DNA of 64,000 nucleotides from Calocera cornea HHB12733 (GCA_001632435.1 KV424068.1:1-64000); one strand, 5' to 3'; positions 22,130 through 34,234 are shown, counted from the stretch's first letter. Notes: generated by a model not told the origin, from the letters alone. A program made the numbers and translations.

Positions 22130-22539
22130 CTATTTTTTCTTCTCCCCCTCAGGCACCTCAACGCCGCCCCCCACCTCTGCCTCCCTAACCTCGCCAGCCT
22201 CCCAAGCCCTCCTCCACTCGTCAAGCTTCTGAACCAGCCTCTCCCCCTCCACCCGGTGCTTCATAACCCTCCTCCCCTCCAGGTGCAGCACGGGGATATC
22301 GTACTGGTACAGCCGTCTCCATTTCTCGTGCTCGGCCCCGGGGGCGTGGATGTCCACGAGCGTGAGGTGGAAGGGGGACTGGAGTTGTACTTTTGCTAGC
22401 TCTGCTTTGGCTGTCTGTGGATGCGGATGCGGATGAGGGCTGGAGGAAGTGGGAGGGGTGGCGAGGTGCTCACGTCGCAGAGAGAGCAGAAGGGCCCGGT
22501 GTAGAGGGTGAGCCTCGGGAGGCGCGCCGCTCTGCACAT
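22130..22539 (-). CDS. Glutaredoxin-like (DUF836) thiol protein
   Basis: The exons are 22539-22474 and 22414-22130, with a 59-nt phase-0 intron, giving 116 aa. The glutaredoxin-like DUF836 family (yeast YDR286C type) is supported by LTLYTGPFCSLCD, with a Cys-Ser-Leu-Cys redox pair at residues 18-21, then the helix TAKAELAKVQ, the strand LTLVDIH and the cis-Pro turn YDIPVLHLEGR. It ends in a charged tail. It probably acts in thiol redox reactions in cytosol or mitochondria; no substrate can be inferred. It is convergent with NUP53 (about 450 bp of non-coding 3' sequence between) and divergent from the nitronate monooxygenase gene. Confidence 0.85.
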
Positions 22540-22910
22540 GTGCTGGCGTGGCCGGCCCAAGCCGTTCAAACAAGAGCTCCGCGTTGCCTTGCTTGTAGTT
22601 ACTCTCGCAAATACTGGTGGTATAGTAATATGAAAGTTACTCCAATGCTGCGTGGGACCGCGTCTGTGCCAAGTGGGCCAGGGACGGGTGGCCTGCGACG
22701 GGAGAGGGTTACCCCGCCCTCCGCCGCTGCCGGCTATTCACCTAACCGGTACAGCGGTGCACTGCGAAACCCCGCAGTGCCGCCTCCTCATAATCACGGC
22801 TCGCCGAGCGGGTCGTCAGATCGTGCCCCGTCCCCGCTTTGCTCTCTCACACTCTTGTCCCACCGTACATCACTCCTGTGTTGAACGACCATCTCTCCTT
22901 GTTAGTCACC

Positions 22911-24138
22911 ATGTCACTGTCTACGCCCATCACAGAGCTCTTCAAGATCAGGCATCCCATCCTGCTCGCTGGTGCGTCAACTCACCCCCACCCTCACTCC
23001 GCACTCCTCACACTAACGTCTGGAAACAGGGATGAACGTCGCCGCGGGCCCCGAGCTTGCCGCGGCGGTCACGAACGCGGGCGGCATGGGCGTCATCGGT
23101 GGCGTCGGGTACACGCCCAAGGTGCTCACTCAGCAGATCAGCATCCTCAAGGAGAACCTGAAGGACAAGAACGCGCCGTTCGGCGTGGACCTGCTCATCC
23201 CGCAGGTGGGGGGCAACGCGCGGAAGACGAATGTGAGCTTGCTTCTGCGTTTCGGATGATTACCAAGACTGCGGCTGAGGGATCGGGCGGCGCAGTACGA
23301 CTACACCAAGGGCCAGCTGCCGGCCTTGGTCGACGTCATTATCAAGGAGAAGGCGGCCCTGTTCGTGTGCGCGATCGGCGTCCCACCGAAGGAGGTGGTC
23401 GACAAGCTGCACAAGGCCGGGATCCCCGTCATGAACATGGTCGGGCACCCGAAGGTGCGCCTTCCCCCGCCAGCGCACCACTGAGCACACAGAAGCTGAC
23501 TGAGACTGCAGCACGTGTCCCGCGCACTGGCCGCCGGAGTCGACCTCATCTGCGCCCAAGGAGGCGAGGGCGGCGGGCACACGGGCGACATCCCCTTTTC
23601 CCTGCTGATCCCTGCGTGCGTCGATGCATGCAAGGGCGCCAAGTCGCCCCTCACCGGCCAGCCCATCCACGTCGTCGCCGCGGGGGGCATCTACGACGGG
23701 CGCGGGCTGGCGGCCGCGCTCATGTTCGGCGCGCAGGCCGTGTGGGTCGGCACGCGCTTCGTCGCCGCGACCGAGGCGGGCGCACCGAGGGCGCATAAGG
23801 AGGCGGTCACTACCGCCGGGTACGACGACACGATTCGCACGATCATCTTTTCTGGCCGCCCGCTGAGGGTGCGGAAGACCAAGTACGCCGAGGACTGGGA
23901 GACGAACCGGAAAGAGGAGATCGTCCAGCTTACGAGCAAGGGCATCATCCCCGTCGAGGACGACCTGGAGAAGCACCCTGAGAAAAGCCTCGAGGCGAGG
24001 CCGTGGCTCATGGGTCAGGTCGCGGGCGCGATCGATAAGGTGCTCCCTGCGCAGGAGATCGTGGATGACATGGTCAAGGTAGCCGTGGAGCGGCTGACGG
24101 CGGGCAGCCAGCTGGTCAAGAGCAAGGCGAAGCTGTAG
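22911..24138 (+). CDS. Nitronate monooxygenase (2-nitropropane dioxygenase family)
   Basis: Four exons join in phase: 22911-22971, 23030-23232, 23296-23454 and 23512-24138, giving 349 aa. The enzyme is an FMN-dependent TIM barrel that oxidises alkyl nitronates such as propionate 3-nitronate. Visible signatures: RHPILLAGMNVAAGPELAAA at the N-terminus, GGMGVIGG, the FMN/phosphate region AQGGEGGGHTGDIPF (about residues 151-165), and VVAAGGIYDGRGLAAAL followed by GAQAVWVGTRF. The length is standard for fungal members. No signal peptide is seen, so a cytosolic or peroxisomal place is likely. Confidence 0.93.
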
Positions 24139-24271
24139 GATGCTGAGGTTGTACATACTTACTCTCTGCACCGTCTCTTGTTATTCCTGGATGCAAAATA
24201 CTTATCGCTGCGGATATGCTTGTTGGTGCAAGCGATACTGAATTGGATCGGGAGATACTAGGAATACATGA

Positions 24272-25630
24272 CTACAGGATATGCACCTTCTTCAGCTCGC
24301 TGAACTCGCACTGCGCCCCGGTCTTGGGGTCGGTCACGAAGCCCATGCCGGCCGACGTCGCCTGCTGCTCCAGGGCCTGCCAACCGAGTCAGCACCTTTC
24401 TTCCACGTAATTCTGCCTCACATACCTCATAAGAATACACCGACCCGTTCGGGAACGCCATGGGCGGGTTATCCCCATTCGTGATCTTGCCGCTGATCCT
24501 GCAGATGACAGTAGAGATACTATGATGGGAGAAGGGCACCTCGGTCGCGAGTCTCCCGAGGCCCTCGGCGTCGCACACCGGGCAGTCGGCGTTGCGCGCG
24601 CTGGGGTCGTAGCACGCCGGGTGCTTGAGCCCCGCCAGCCCGGCGTACAGCGCGATATGCAGCATCGGCTCGGGGGAGAGGGAAGAGAGGGTGTACGCGG
24701 TCTGCCTGAATGTGCGGGCAAGGGTGCGCCAGCGCGAGAGGTCGTACAGCCGCTTGTGTGGGCCGCTGACCCCCCGCGCCCCGGAGGCGAGGATGCCCAT
24801 GGCCATCTCGAGCTCGCCGCGGTGCTCCGCGTCCCAGGCCACGAGGTGCTTCTTCATGTACATGATCGCGTCGAGCTTCTGGCCCGACCGGATCATCTCG
24901 ATGAACTCTTGCAGGCGTAGGTCGAACTCGAGGTTCGAGCGAAGCTTCTTGAGCGCGAGCCGGTTCTCGGCGCACCAGTGCAGGGCCGGGCCGCACGAGC
25001 GCGAGAGGAGCGAGCGCTCGATCGTGCTAATCTCGGAGAAGAGGTCGATGTCAACCAGGTCCTGCGTGCAGTATCAGCACTGGTGCGATGGCAGGGTAGG
25101 GTAGGTGAGAAGCGCACCTCGATCCCCCGCTCCTTCGCGACCTGCTTAGCCGTCTCCGTTCTCCCGTTCCTCAGTGCCCAGTCGACGATCCACCTGTCCA
25201 GCCTCGTCCGCGAGTACTCACGATACACCGGGTCCTCGACGCCCGCAACACGGTCAACCACAGCGACATGCTCGATCCTCTGCCTGACCTTCGCGTGCGC
25301 CGGTGCCAGCGATCGCTCATTCAGCTCCTCGACTTTCCGCTTGAGGCTCTGCACGCGCGTCGTGAGCAGGTCGAGCGCGGAGGCGGTCTCCTCGGGGGAG
25401 AGCCCGGCCTTGCTCTTGCTGAACAGGTCCTTGGCGCTGTTCGACAGCATCGCGAGGTCGCGGTCGACTGTGCGGGTCGCATTCCGAAAGCTCTTGCGAG
25501 AAGCTTCAAGCGGGACCTGCGCCACACCAGGTCAGTACTAGTACAGAGCAGCCTGGTTAGTGAAGTGTACCTTGATGAAAGGCTGCTCGAACAGCAGAGG
25601 CCCCTCCTGATGCGGCTTGAGCACACTCAT
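24272..25630 (-). CDS. FYV10: GID/CTLH E3 ubiquitin ligase subunit, GID9/FYV10 (MAEA)
   Basis: Four exons join in phase 0: 25630-25571, 25516-25118, 25061-24426 and 24376-24272, giving 399 aa. This is a catalytic-type subunit of the GID (CTLH) ubiquitin ligase that degrades gluconeogenic enzymes. Order of domains: helical N-terminus, LisH (about 125-155, YSRTRLDRWIVDWALRNG), CTLH and CRA (about 160-300, EISTIERSLLSRSCGPALHW, LRLQEFIEMIRSGQKLDAI), then a C-terminal degenerate RING with CPVCD and NPPMAFPNGSVYS, ending FVTDPKTGAQCEFSELKKVHI. It shares a ~445-bp divergent promoter region with the POLD4 gene. Confidence 0.93.
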
Positions 25631-26075
25631 TGGTAACGTTGCAGTTCAGGGTAGGGGCACACGACGTCCCGCGGGAGTCATGTACGATATGGCCGATAGA
25701 TCCCGCTTTGCGGGGTAAGCGGGTAGTGTGGTGGCCGGTACTTCTAGCCCGCAATCCCAGTAGTTTATCGTTGCACTAGCGCTACGAGCACATTGACCTA
25801 GTATATCATTTGATATAAGTGAATACTGTACGGTGGTAACACCCATGTAAGAGTGCCAGACTACTGCCTGCGGGGATGGCATAGATCGCCGCCTGCCCGA
25901 TCGGCTCCGGCCGGCGATGACGCGCCTCCGGGAGCATTTGGCCAACATCCGCCACCTCATCGATCCAGTCACGCCCAAACGCCCACCCCTCACCTTCTCC
26001 AACCTCTCTCCCCATCACCACTCCCCACGAAAGCGCTCGCGCAACCCCATATCACCCACATCAATCACAGAAAGC
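25631..26075. promoter_or_regulatory. Shared divergent promoter region
   Basis: The start codons of the GID9 gene (minus, 25630) and the polymerase delta subunit 4 gene (plus, 26076) face away from each other across 445 bp. No TATA box in a convincing position was found; an in-frame upstream start at 25917 for the polymerase subunit cannot be ruled out. Confidence 0.5.
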
Positions 26076-26778
26076 ATGCCTGCAGCTAGGAGAGACTCAG
26101 CAGGGCGCGCGGGCTCGGCGCCGTACGTGCAGCAGAAGCTCTCATTTAGCCACTCCAAGCCCGGCGCGTCCGCTCCCTTGGGCAAGACGACGAAGAAGTC
26201 GACCTCTGTTCCTGGGTCGCGCAAGCAGACCGATACGCCTCCCCCTCCGCCTGTGCAGGAGGAGCTGTTGGACGAGTCGAGCGACGAGGAGGAGGAACAG
26301 GAGGCCCGCACACCCACCCTGCCGCCCAAGTCCGTTGAGAACGTGAAGCGCGCGAAGCTCGATGTGCAGGATAAGGCTGGCAAGTTCGGGCCGTATTGGA
26401 CCGAGGCGCAGGAGCGGATGGGGCACCAGGACCCGGGTGAGCTCCTCTATTATCCAGTTGGGGAGCAGCAACGTTGATGCTGATGCGCGAATAGTACATG
26501 GCAAGGACGAGTCGAAGGTGTACCGTATGCTGCGCGTGTTCGACCTCTCTTATGAGTACGGTCCGTGCATCGGGATGAGCCGCCTGGAGCGGTGGGAGCG
26601 CGCGGAGGCGATGGGGCTCGAGCCTCCTCCCGAGGTCAGTATTCTTATCCATTATTCTTGACAACACTGAGCTGACGGATCCGGCACGCTCCTGTAGGTC
26701 CGCGAGATCCTCATGACCGAGGAAGGGACGAAGGATGCGCGGCTTGCGCAATGCATCTACTTCGAGACGGACGCGTGA
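26076..26778 (+). CDS. POLD4: DNA polymerase delta subunit 4
   Basis: The exons are 26076-26436, 26495-26634 and 26698-26778, giving 193 aa. This is the small accessory subunit (S. pombe Cdm1) that stabilises replicative polymerase delta. The first ~100 residues are basic then acidic and disordered; the start PYVQQKLSFSHSK resembles a PCNA-interacting motif (Q-x-x-L-x-F). The family core is at the C-terminus: KVYRMLRVFDLSYEYGPCIG and RLERWERAEAMGL. A slightly longer N-terminus from 25917 is possible, but MPAARRDSAGR gives the usual fungal length. Confidence 0.9.
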
Positions 26779-27224
26779 GGCGCTTCCCCGCAGTGCCGTA
26801 TCCGAGTTTCCCGATTGCGTCCTCTCTGCTGTTCCAGTCCTGGCAGTGTTATTTCCCACGACCTTACTACGTTCCAGGGCCCATGTTGTCCCAAACCGTC
26901 ATCTGCTGTTACGACCCGCACGTCTGCACGTTATATTTAGCTACATATCACAATCTACTGCCACTATTACACCCAGCTCAGCCATCCGCGGGCGCTCCCC
27001 CTCCCAGGCTTCGCGAAACCGCGGGTGTGAACACGAATTCCCACTGGCGCCAAAGTTGCAAACGGCAAACGCTTGGTATTTAGGTTGAACGATGACCCGC
27101 CCCTCGCGCCCGCTCGGCGTCGCGTCAGGAGCAGTCCGGTGACTGCCCATCCGCCACAGCCCGTCGCCGCTGCAATGTATCGAGCTCGGACCATGGCCAT
27201 CGGGCGAGGTCCCTGTCGAGGCAA

Positions 27225-27230
27225 TATAAA
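27225..27230 (+). promoter_or_regulatory. TATA box of the FAD monooxygenase gene
   Basis: TATAAA lies about 150 bp before the ATG at 27380, followed by pyrimidine-rich sequence suited to transcription start. The rest of the 600-bp spacer from 26779 shows no gene. Confidence 0.55.
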
Positions 27231-27379
27231 GGCTGAATTACATCGATGAACACCGCAACTCGGGCAGAGCGGCGACATCAAAGCTCCTAATACACACCCG
27301 ACACAGTCGGACACTCCCCCCCGCCCGCCTACCGCCCCAGTGCCCCGACTTGCTCCACCCACCTCCACCCTCCCTCCCA

Positions 27380-29667
27380 ATGGCGCCCTCATCGAACGTC
27401 GACGTGCTCATAATTGGCGCCGGCCCCGCCGGGGTGATGGCGGGCAACGCGCTCGCCTCGGCGGGCGTGAACGTGCGCATCGTCGACAAGCGGCCGGCGA
27501 AGGTGATGGCCGGGCAGGCGGACGGCATCCAGCCGCGGACGATCGAGGTCTTCCAGAGCTACGGGCTGGCGCGGCGGTTGATTGAGAGGGGGAACCAGAT
27601 GCATTCTCTGGTGCGCCGTGTTGCCTTCCTGTGGATTCTGATCGCTCGGCTGACGGGGGTGAAGGCGTTCTACAACCCCAGGAAGGACGGGAAGGGCGTT
27701 GAGCGCACGAGCAGGGTGCCGGACGTTACTGCTCCTTCTGCGAGGTACAGGTTCGAGGTGACGCTGCACCAGGGCGAGATCGAGGCGATCTTCTTGGACT
27801 CGATGCGCGAGCATGGGCTCGAGGTCGAGAGGCCCATCGTCCCCGAGAGCATCGAGATTTCGGAGGATGTGGAGGAATTGGCGAGCAAGGACAGTTATCC
27901 GGTCAAGGTGAGTTTTCCGTATGGTGCGAGGTGCTGCTCGAGCTGACGCTGGAGTAGGTTGTGCTGAGGCACCTGGCAGACGCGACCCTGGAGACGGCGC
28001 CGAACGGCGTGCACACGAACGACATCGACCCCGCCATCGAGTCCTCCTCCAGCTCCCTCGAGACGGTGCACGCCAAGTACGTCCTCGGGGCGGACGGCGC
28101 GCACAGCTTCGTGCGCGGCTCGCTCGGCATCGAGCTCGAGGGGGAGCACACGGACCACGTGTGGGGCGTGGTCGACTGCGTGCCTGTCACGGATTTCCCC
28201 GATATCAGGAATCGGACGGCGATACACTCGGACTTTGGCAGCTGTATGATCATCCCCAGGGAGGGGGATAAGGTCAGGCTGTATGTGCAGATTGCGGAGG
28301 AGTTGCAGGTGGACGAGCACGGGAGGAAGGACAGGAGCGCCGTTACCCCGGAGAAGGTCATGGAGGTGAGCTTGCTGGCTCGAGGGACGAGCGCGGTCCT
28401 GACGACGGTGACAGATGGCGAAACGGTCGATGCAGCCATTCAATCTCGAGTTCCCGGACAAGCCAGAATGGTGGACATGCTACGTCAGTGCGTACCGTTT
28501 GTGTTTTAATTGCGATCTAGGTACTCAACCTGGACACAGTTGGGCAGCGAGTAGCCAAGAACTTCTCTGTCAAAGAGCGCGTGTTTATCGCTGGCGACGC
28601 ATGTAAGGCGGTCCCTCCCTCCCCTGTCGCATTCCTAACTCCATCTCTCAGGCCACACCCACTCGCCCAAAGCCGGGCAAGGGATGAACGCGTCGATGAA
28701 CGACTCGCACAACCTGGCCTGGAAGCTTGCGCACGTCCTGCGCGGCTGGGCCTCGCCCGAGCTGCTCAAGACGTACGAGCTTGAGCGGCGCAAGTACGCC
28801 AGAGACCTCATTGACTTTGACAAGAAGCTCGCGGACCTGTTCTCGGGGAAGGCAGTCACAACGGAGAATGCGACGGGTGTGTCACACAAGGAATTCCAAG
28901 GGTACGCTGCGCGAGCCCAATGAGACGATCTTGTATTGATGTCATATTTTCAGGTTGCTTCAGTCCATGGGTGGCTTTACTAGGTGCGTCGAGCATGTCT
29001 CTAACAGGCGATATTGACTCACAAGGAGACAGCGGAATCGGCATACAATACGCACCAAGCTTGATCACGGACCCCACCGCCCAGTCCTTGGCACCTGGAC
29101 TCGTCATAGGCCAACGCTTCCTCCCTCAAGTGATCATCCGCGTAGCCGACACGAGGCCGTACGAGATCCAAGACCTTCTGGTCAGTGATACGAAGTGGAA
29201 GGTTGTCTTCTTCGTTGGTGATCCTAAGGAGGAGAAGCAACAAGCTGTCATCAACGCCGTTGGGGAGCACTTGCTGTGCAGCAAGTCCTTTGCAAGACGG
29301 TTCACCCCGAAAGGCGCAGCGCAGGACGCGGTGTTCACGCTCCTCACTGTGTCGAGCACGTCGAAGGATGACGCAGACTATACGGATATCCACCCGGGGC
29401 TGCGCACGCACTGGTCGAAGTACGAGCTCTCATTCGCCATGCCCTTCACTTTACTAACGTTGGGACAGAGCCTTCACGGACGACCTTGCCATCGATGGAC
29501 GTGCCGGTGGTACGGCGTACACGACATATGGGATCAACCCGTCATCTGGTGCAGTAGTGTGCTGTCGGCCGGACGGGTACGTGTCGTTTGTATGCAGTCT
29601 GCAGGACGTCACCAGCGGCAGGCTGGAGGAGTACTTTGGTTGCTTCATGGTCGGAGCAAGCGCATGA
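27380..29667 (+). CDS. FAD-dependent aromatic hydroxylase (phenol 2-monooxygenase family)
   Basis: The exons are 27380-27907 (with a probable extra stop-free 54-nt intron at 27611-27664), 27958-28365, 28415-28483, 28521-28602, 28652-28901, 28954-28983, 29033-29419 and 29469-29667. The product is 632 aa, or 650 if the 54 nt are retained. FAD-binding motifs: [10 protein letters not shown] (residues ~9-18), [15 protein letters not shown] (DG motif) and [20 protein letters not shown] (GD motif). The C-terminal third is the thioredoxin-like phenol-hydroxylase dimerisation domain ([14 protein letters not shown] to GCFMVGAS). Family members hydroxylate phenols with NADPH and O2, fitting a wood- or litter-decay lifestyle. 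The exact substrate is unknown. Confidence 0.9.
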
Positions 29668-29975
29668 TAAGCACATGTATCTATTATCACGTGTCAAATA
29701 ACATGTTCCGGCCTCAAACGTGCGAGGTAATGAAGCGTAATTGGGGTGAGACTTGATGTTGAGAACGTATTAAACATCATGATTGCCTGGTGGGAAAGTG
29801 AGGCGACCACCGAAGTTGAAGTCTATCGCCCCCCCACCCCTGTGTCGTGCTCACTTGAGGTGCATAGCAGTCTTACAGTAGAATGGCCTTCATCCAGCGG
29901 TCCACACGCACTCTTGTCCTGACTTCTCGCGGGGATGCTCAGAGTCTTGGACACGTGGTTCGACCACCTTCCATA

Positions 29976-30115
29976 TTCCATCGTAAATGAGGGGCAGAGT
30001 GCTGAAAAGTGACGTATCATTAGCGGTCCCCGGCGCCATCTTCACGAGGGGTATCCTGAACCATCTCGGCCGTACAACGGCATCTCTATTGGTACGATCC
30101 ACTGTATCTCCACTT
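29976..30115 (+). pseudogene. Decayed 3' end of a class 3 lipase gene
   Basis: About 140 bp resembles the last intron and last exon of the intact lipase at 32190-32323, including the identical splice region GTGACGTATCATTAGCGGTC and GCCGTACAACGGCAT. The reading frame is broken relative to the intact copy and the exons upstream are not recognisable. It is a partial duplicate or the remains of a tandem gene. The remaining sequence between 29668 and 31143 shows no other gene. Confidence 0.7.
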
Positions 30116-31143
30116 GGGTTCTGGGTTCGCACGCTCCCGGGTCCGCGGGACTTTTGACAGTTCACGAGCCCGACGCTCAGCGCATTGCAGTTGCGAGATG
30201 CTGACTGATGCGCATGGCTCGGGGTTGTTGAGAGTCGACCGACTAGTATGACCGGCGAAGAGCGGTTAGCAGCGCTACAACCTGTTCTGTTACTAGCAAA
30301 GCGCTGCTTTAAGCTGTTCGCTACGCTCTTGCCGAGGCTTTTCGGATGCGCGGGCAGACGGGAGGCTCGCTACACAGCCGTCGCGAGGTTATGCCGCGCA
30401 TAGGGGTCGTTCCATGTTATGTTCATGTCTGTTTCATTGATTAATAACCGCGTGGCGAGCGCGCGGTGCGCCTGACACTGCCACGCGATTCTCGCATCGA
30501 GGACAGCCGTCGGCAAAGCGCGCGTCTTTGCTCAGCATTCCATTAATGCTGTCCCTTAGCACCACCAAAGCCTACAATCGGTCCCGACCGGAAACAACAC
30601 AATGACTCTCCGGGCTCGGTAATCCCGTCGAACATTCTACCCTGCATTACCCCCTTTCATCCCTCGGCACGGCAGATCCAAGGACCGCCGAAGCCTCCCC
30701 TTACCCCTTGCTTCTGGCCGCGACCGTCCCGTCATACCTAGCCGGTGACAAACCTTCAACATGCCTGTGCATCACAGCGTACCCTCGCGTACCTGCTGTG
30801 TGTGTTCTCTCGTGTCATGACTGTCCAGGTCAGTGCCCACCTTCACCATGTTCCGTTCCCTGTGATGGTGACTCCGTGGCTTAGATAACGACGCACGCTG
30901 ATCGCAGTGCCATAGCGCGTCCGAGCGCTCGGCACCGGGCCAGCCCAAAGTTTGTGTGCCAGTGCTTCTCCAACCTGGTCGCGTCAGATGGAGGCCGTGG
31001 CCGTCTGCGATGCTCCGATGGCGGCGACCGCGGTCGATGCACTATGTACCGCGCGAACCTGGTCGTGTCCGCGGCACGGCTGCCCCTGTGCGCTCGCTGC
31101 CACCCATGACCGTCGCGGCCCACCGTGGCAACGGGAGCCGGTC

Positions 31144-31150
31144 TATAAAT
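31144..31150 (+). promoter_or_regulatory. TATA box of the lipase gene
   Basis: TATAAAT lies 74 bp before the ATG at 31218, a normal spacing for a strongly regulated secreted-enzyme gene with a short leader. Confidence 0.65.
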
Positions 31151-31217
31151 GCCCCTGGGGAAGTCTGGGTCGAAGGAAGGCATCTGTCGTCTCTTCTTCG
31201 GAGCAAAGGTGCTCACC

Positions 31218-32323
31218 ATGCTCGGCTCTGTCGTGTCTCTTGCTTTCCTGGCCCTGGGTGCCTATGCCGTGCCCCTTCCCCGCCAGAGCATATCCCAACT
31301 CTCTCCGTCGGTAATCGACTCCTACAGCCCCTATACCCAGTTCGCCCGGGCGGCATACTGTCCCATCACGGAGACGGCCGACTGGAGCTGCGGTGAGGCA
31401 TGCGCGGCAAATACGGGGTTCATACCGTACGTGGTCGGAGGGGATGATGAAGAGACGCCCTGGTTCTTTGTGGGATACTGGCCGGCCGAGAACGCTGCTG
31501 TCGTTGCGCACGAAGGGACCAACCCGCGTCACTTCCTCAGTGAGTCGCTTCCTCATATGTTCAGCCTACATGAGCTGAAGTTTGGCTAGGTGTGCTTGTT
31601 GATGCTGACTGTAAGGGAAATCTCTCGACTCAGAGCTGCTCCGCTGACGTTCGGCGACAGTGTTCTTGGGGAACTTTGATACGACCTTGTTTCCGGGGTT
31701 CAGCAGCTCTATTGAAGCACATAGCGGCTTCCTCGCCGCCCACTCCCGGACCGCTGTGACGGTTCTTTCCGCAGTACAGCAGGTGATCAGCCAACACGGC
31801 GTCACCAATGTCATAACTATCGGTCATTCCCTGGGTCGGTCGCTCGTTTGTTTTCTCCATAGTGGCTGCTCTAACAATTTCATTGTAGGCGGTGCCATGG
31901 CCCTGCTCGATGCAATCTACCTCCCGCTGCACCTGCCCTCATCCATCTCGGTCCGTTCAGTCACCTACGGCCTCCCACGCGTAGGCAATCCCGCCTTCGT
32001 GTCGTACGTCGACGCGCACGTCAATCTCGTTCACATCACCAACATGCTCGACCCATTCCCGATCTTACTCGGCGAGTTCCTGGGCTATGCCCATCCTCAA
32101 GGGGAGGTGCATATTCTCAGTGGTACGGACTGGGTGGCTTGCGCTGGGGACGACAATCCCAGCGTAGACTGCTCCACTGGAGGTAAGAGTTCCGTCGTAA
32201 ACGAGCGGCAGCGTCCTGAAGAGTGACGTATCATTAGCGGTCCCCACCATCTTCACGAGCAACATCCACGATCATTCCGGGCCGTACAACGGCATTTTTA
32301 TTGGCCATCCCTACTGTACCTAA
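31218..32323 (+). CDS. Secreted class 3 (fungal) lipase
   Basis: Five exons join in phase: 31218-31539, 31590-31610 (a 21-nt micro-exon), 31661-31834, 31889-32182 and 32238-32323, giving 298 aa. A signal peptide is evident (MLGSVVSLAFLALGAYAVPL). The alpha/beta-hydrolase catalytic triad is visible: Ser171 in IGHSLGGAMA, Asp227 in HITNMLDPFPIL and His283 in NIHDHSGPYNG. The oxyanion-region sequence VVAHEGTNPRHFL precedes the micro-exon. The micro-exon encodes SVLVDAD and restores the conserved block before FLGNFDTTLFPG. The enzyme should hydrolyse acylglycerols or similar esters outside the cell. A decayed partial copy lies 2.2 kb upstream. Confidence 0.92.
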
Positions 32324-32571
32324 GTCCTCCTTTCACTGCCTTTTCTTTCCCTGGGCATCTTTGGACTTCATTCGGACATTTCATGTGTACAAATACTTAT
32401 AAATGACATGAAGGGAGGTTTGAATAGCGTTAAGAAGTAGCCGTAATCTAGAGCAATGTCATTCCACATCACATCACACAGGTTATATTCAGTATTAAGG
32501 AAGGAGACATGATTGAAGTCGTGGCGATATGTTGAAAGCGTCAGGTGAATCTCATTACACTCGGATAGGGC

Positions 32572-34234
32572 CTATAAGCTTGGTGCGTCGGGTGGCACAC
32601 CGCTCCAACTGCCGGTATCGAGCACGATGCGTCGGCCCTGCATCGGTCTCCACTGGTAAACGTAAGGAAAGTCTTCCAAGGCATGGACTGGCTCTCCCAG
32701 CTGTGCTAGGATGTCATAGATCCAGCTGTCCTCATGAGAATCGCGTCCGGACTTGTCGGTCGGAAGTATCAGCGTTTTGGGGCCTCGGTCATTGGGCCAC
32801 CCTTCCTTCTTCCAAGCGTATACTGAAGGAAACATGTCCCGGATTTGCAGCACCTACTGAGGTCAGAACCTTTGCTGAAGTTGTTGCGTAGGCAACGTAC
32901 CTGCATGTGGTTCTGTAGGGCTTCCATCGTATTCTGGCAGCATGGAAAACAGATCATCAAGACCTTCAGATCGGGAAGACTATGGCGTGTCGTGCTGATC
33001 AACTTTGATTTATGAAGGTTTAGTACCTCGCACCGTGTGGAAGCACCAGCGAATTGCGTACCTTGAACAAAAGGTCCGGGCTTTCCCGACGTACAGTGGT
33101 ATTCAGCATGCCGAGCAAAGCGTCCTCAATGCCCATAATCACGGGACGAGTATATAATTGGTCGATCAAACCTTCCATTTCCATTGATATCCTGGTACCC
33201 GTTGCCCCTTGCCACTGACCGACTGCAGTGTGGATACTTTCCAGGTGCTGGCCCACGTAGGGGAGCAAGGCCTCAATGAATCCCATTGGACCAGAAAGAT
33301 GCTGCAGAGCAGGAAGGAGCCCATCGTGCAACTCCCATTCCACCTCTAACGTCAAGAGAGGTACCAGCAAGACACGCAAGCTGGTCCATTGAGTGAAGAG
33401 GGTTGATATAGCCCGCATGGTCGCCAGGTCCGCTACCACAAGAGGTGTTCGCCATCTCAAGTGGGTGATAGAGATGGGAAGCAAGGCGAAGGTCTCTGCC
33501 AAGTTTTGCAAGAGCTCAATCATGCACCTCGTTGCAGACAGGTCCACCAGAAGGTGTGGCAGTGCAAAGTCCAGGATCCGCAGACAAGGACCGGCCAGTG
33601 ACTTGAAGAGGGCACAAGCTTCATCTGCGGCCCACTTCTGTGCATCTTGGCTGCTGTTTGTACCGGAGCTGAACCCAAGTCCCATTATCTCGAGATGATG
33701 GATTCTGACACTGGGTGAGGTTTTCATTTGAGAGAGATGGGCTTCCGGGCCGATGTTGCAAAGAGTGAGTTGAAGAATTGAAAGGTTAGCTATTCCAGTG
33801 ATCGTGGTTAGGACCTCTTGGGTGATCCATGTTTGGAAGAGCTCTAAATGGTGCAGAGCTGCAAGGCCGACCGAGAGTGCCGCAGACGTCTCGGCGCCGA
33901 GCTGCGGATCTTTGAAGCGATGGATGGTAATACGCCTCAGAACTTTCGCTTCTTCTGCGGTGCGCAGCACAAAGTCGTGAGCAGGCAGAGATAATCCGCC
34001 CTTAGACTGCATCAGCGTGCCCTCACTGTCCCAGTAGAACTTTGTGCCAAGGTACAGGTATCGGCGGCCAATATCGTAGAAGCCACGGCAGGTGAGGAGG
34101 ATGTTGGTGAAAGGTAGGCCGCTCTCATGCCACACCTCGAACATGTGAACCCACACATCCAAGGGCAGCTGTTTAAGCCAGAAGATGCGACATTGAGAGG
34201 GGTGACGATGAAATGGGCGACGTTGAGAGGGCAT
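32572..34234 (-). CDS. F-box-like protein
   Basis: The exons are 34234-33062, 33002-32901 and 32853-32572, giving 518 aa. Near the N-terminus, LPLDVWVHMFEVWHESGLPF and LLTCRGFYDIGRRYLY match the F-box-like fold common in Agaricomycete expansions, which bind Skp1 in SCF ubiquitin ligases. The following ~400 residues have irregular Leu-rich spacing (LRRITIHRF, LSILQLTLCNIG, LRILDFALPHLL) consistent with divergent LRR-type substrate recognition. The start at 34234 (MPSQRR) is the first in-frame ATG; an alternative N-terminus using 34299 in another frame cannot be excluded. The target is unknown. It is convergent with the lipase gene. Confidence 0.78.

Noticed and set aside
22839..23798. 319-codon plus-strand frame over the nitronate monooxygenase
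   Set aside because: It is an out-of-frame reading of GC-rich coding sequence; the spliced in-frame model matches the family over its full length.
23260..24171. 303-codon minus-strand frame opposite nitronate monooxygenase
   Set aside because: It is antisense to a well-supported gene, caused by high third-position GC.
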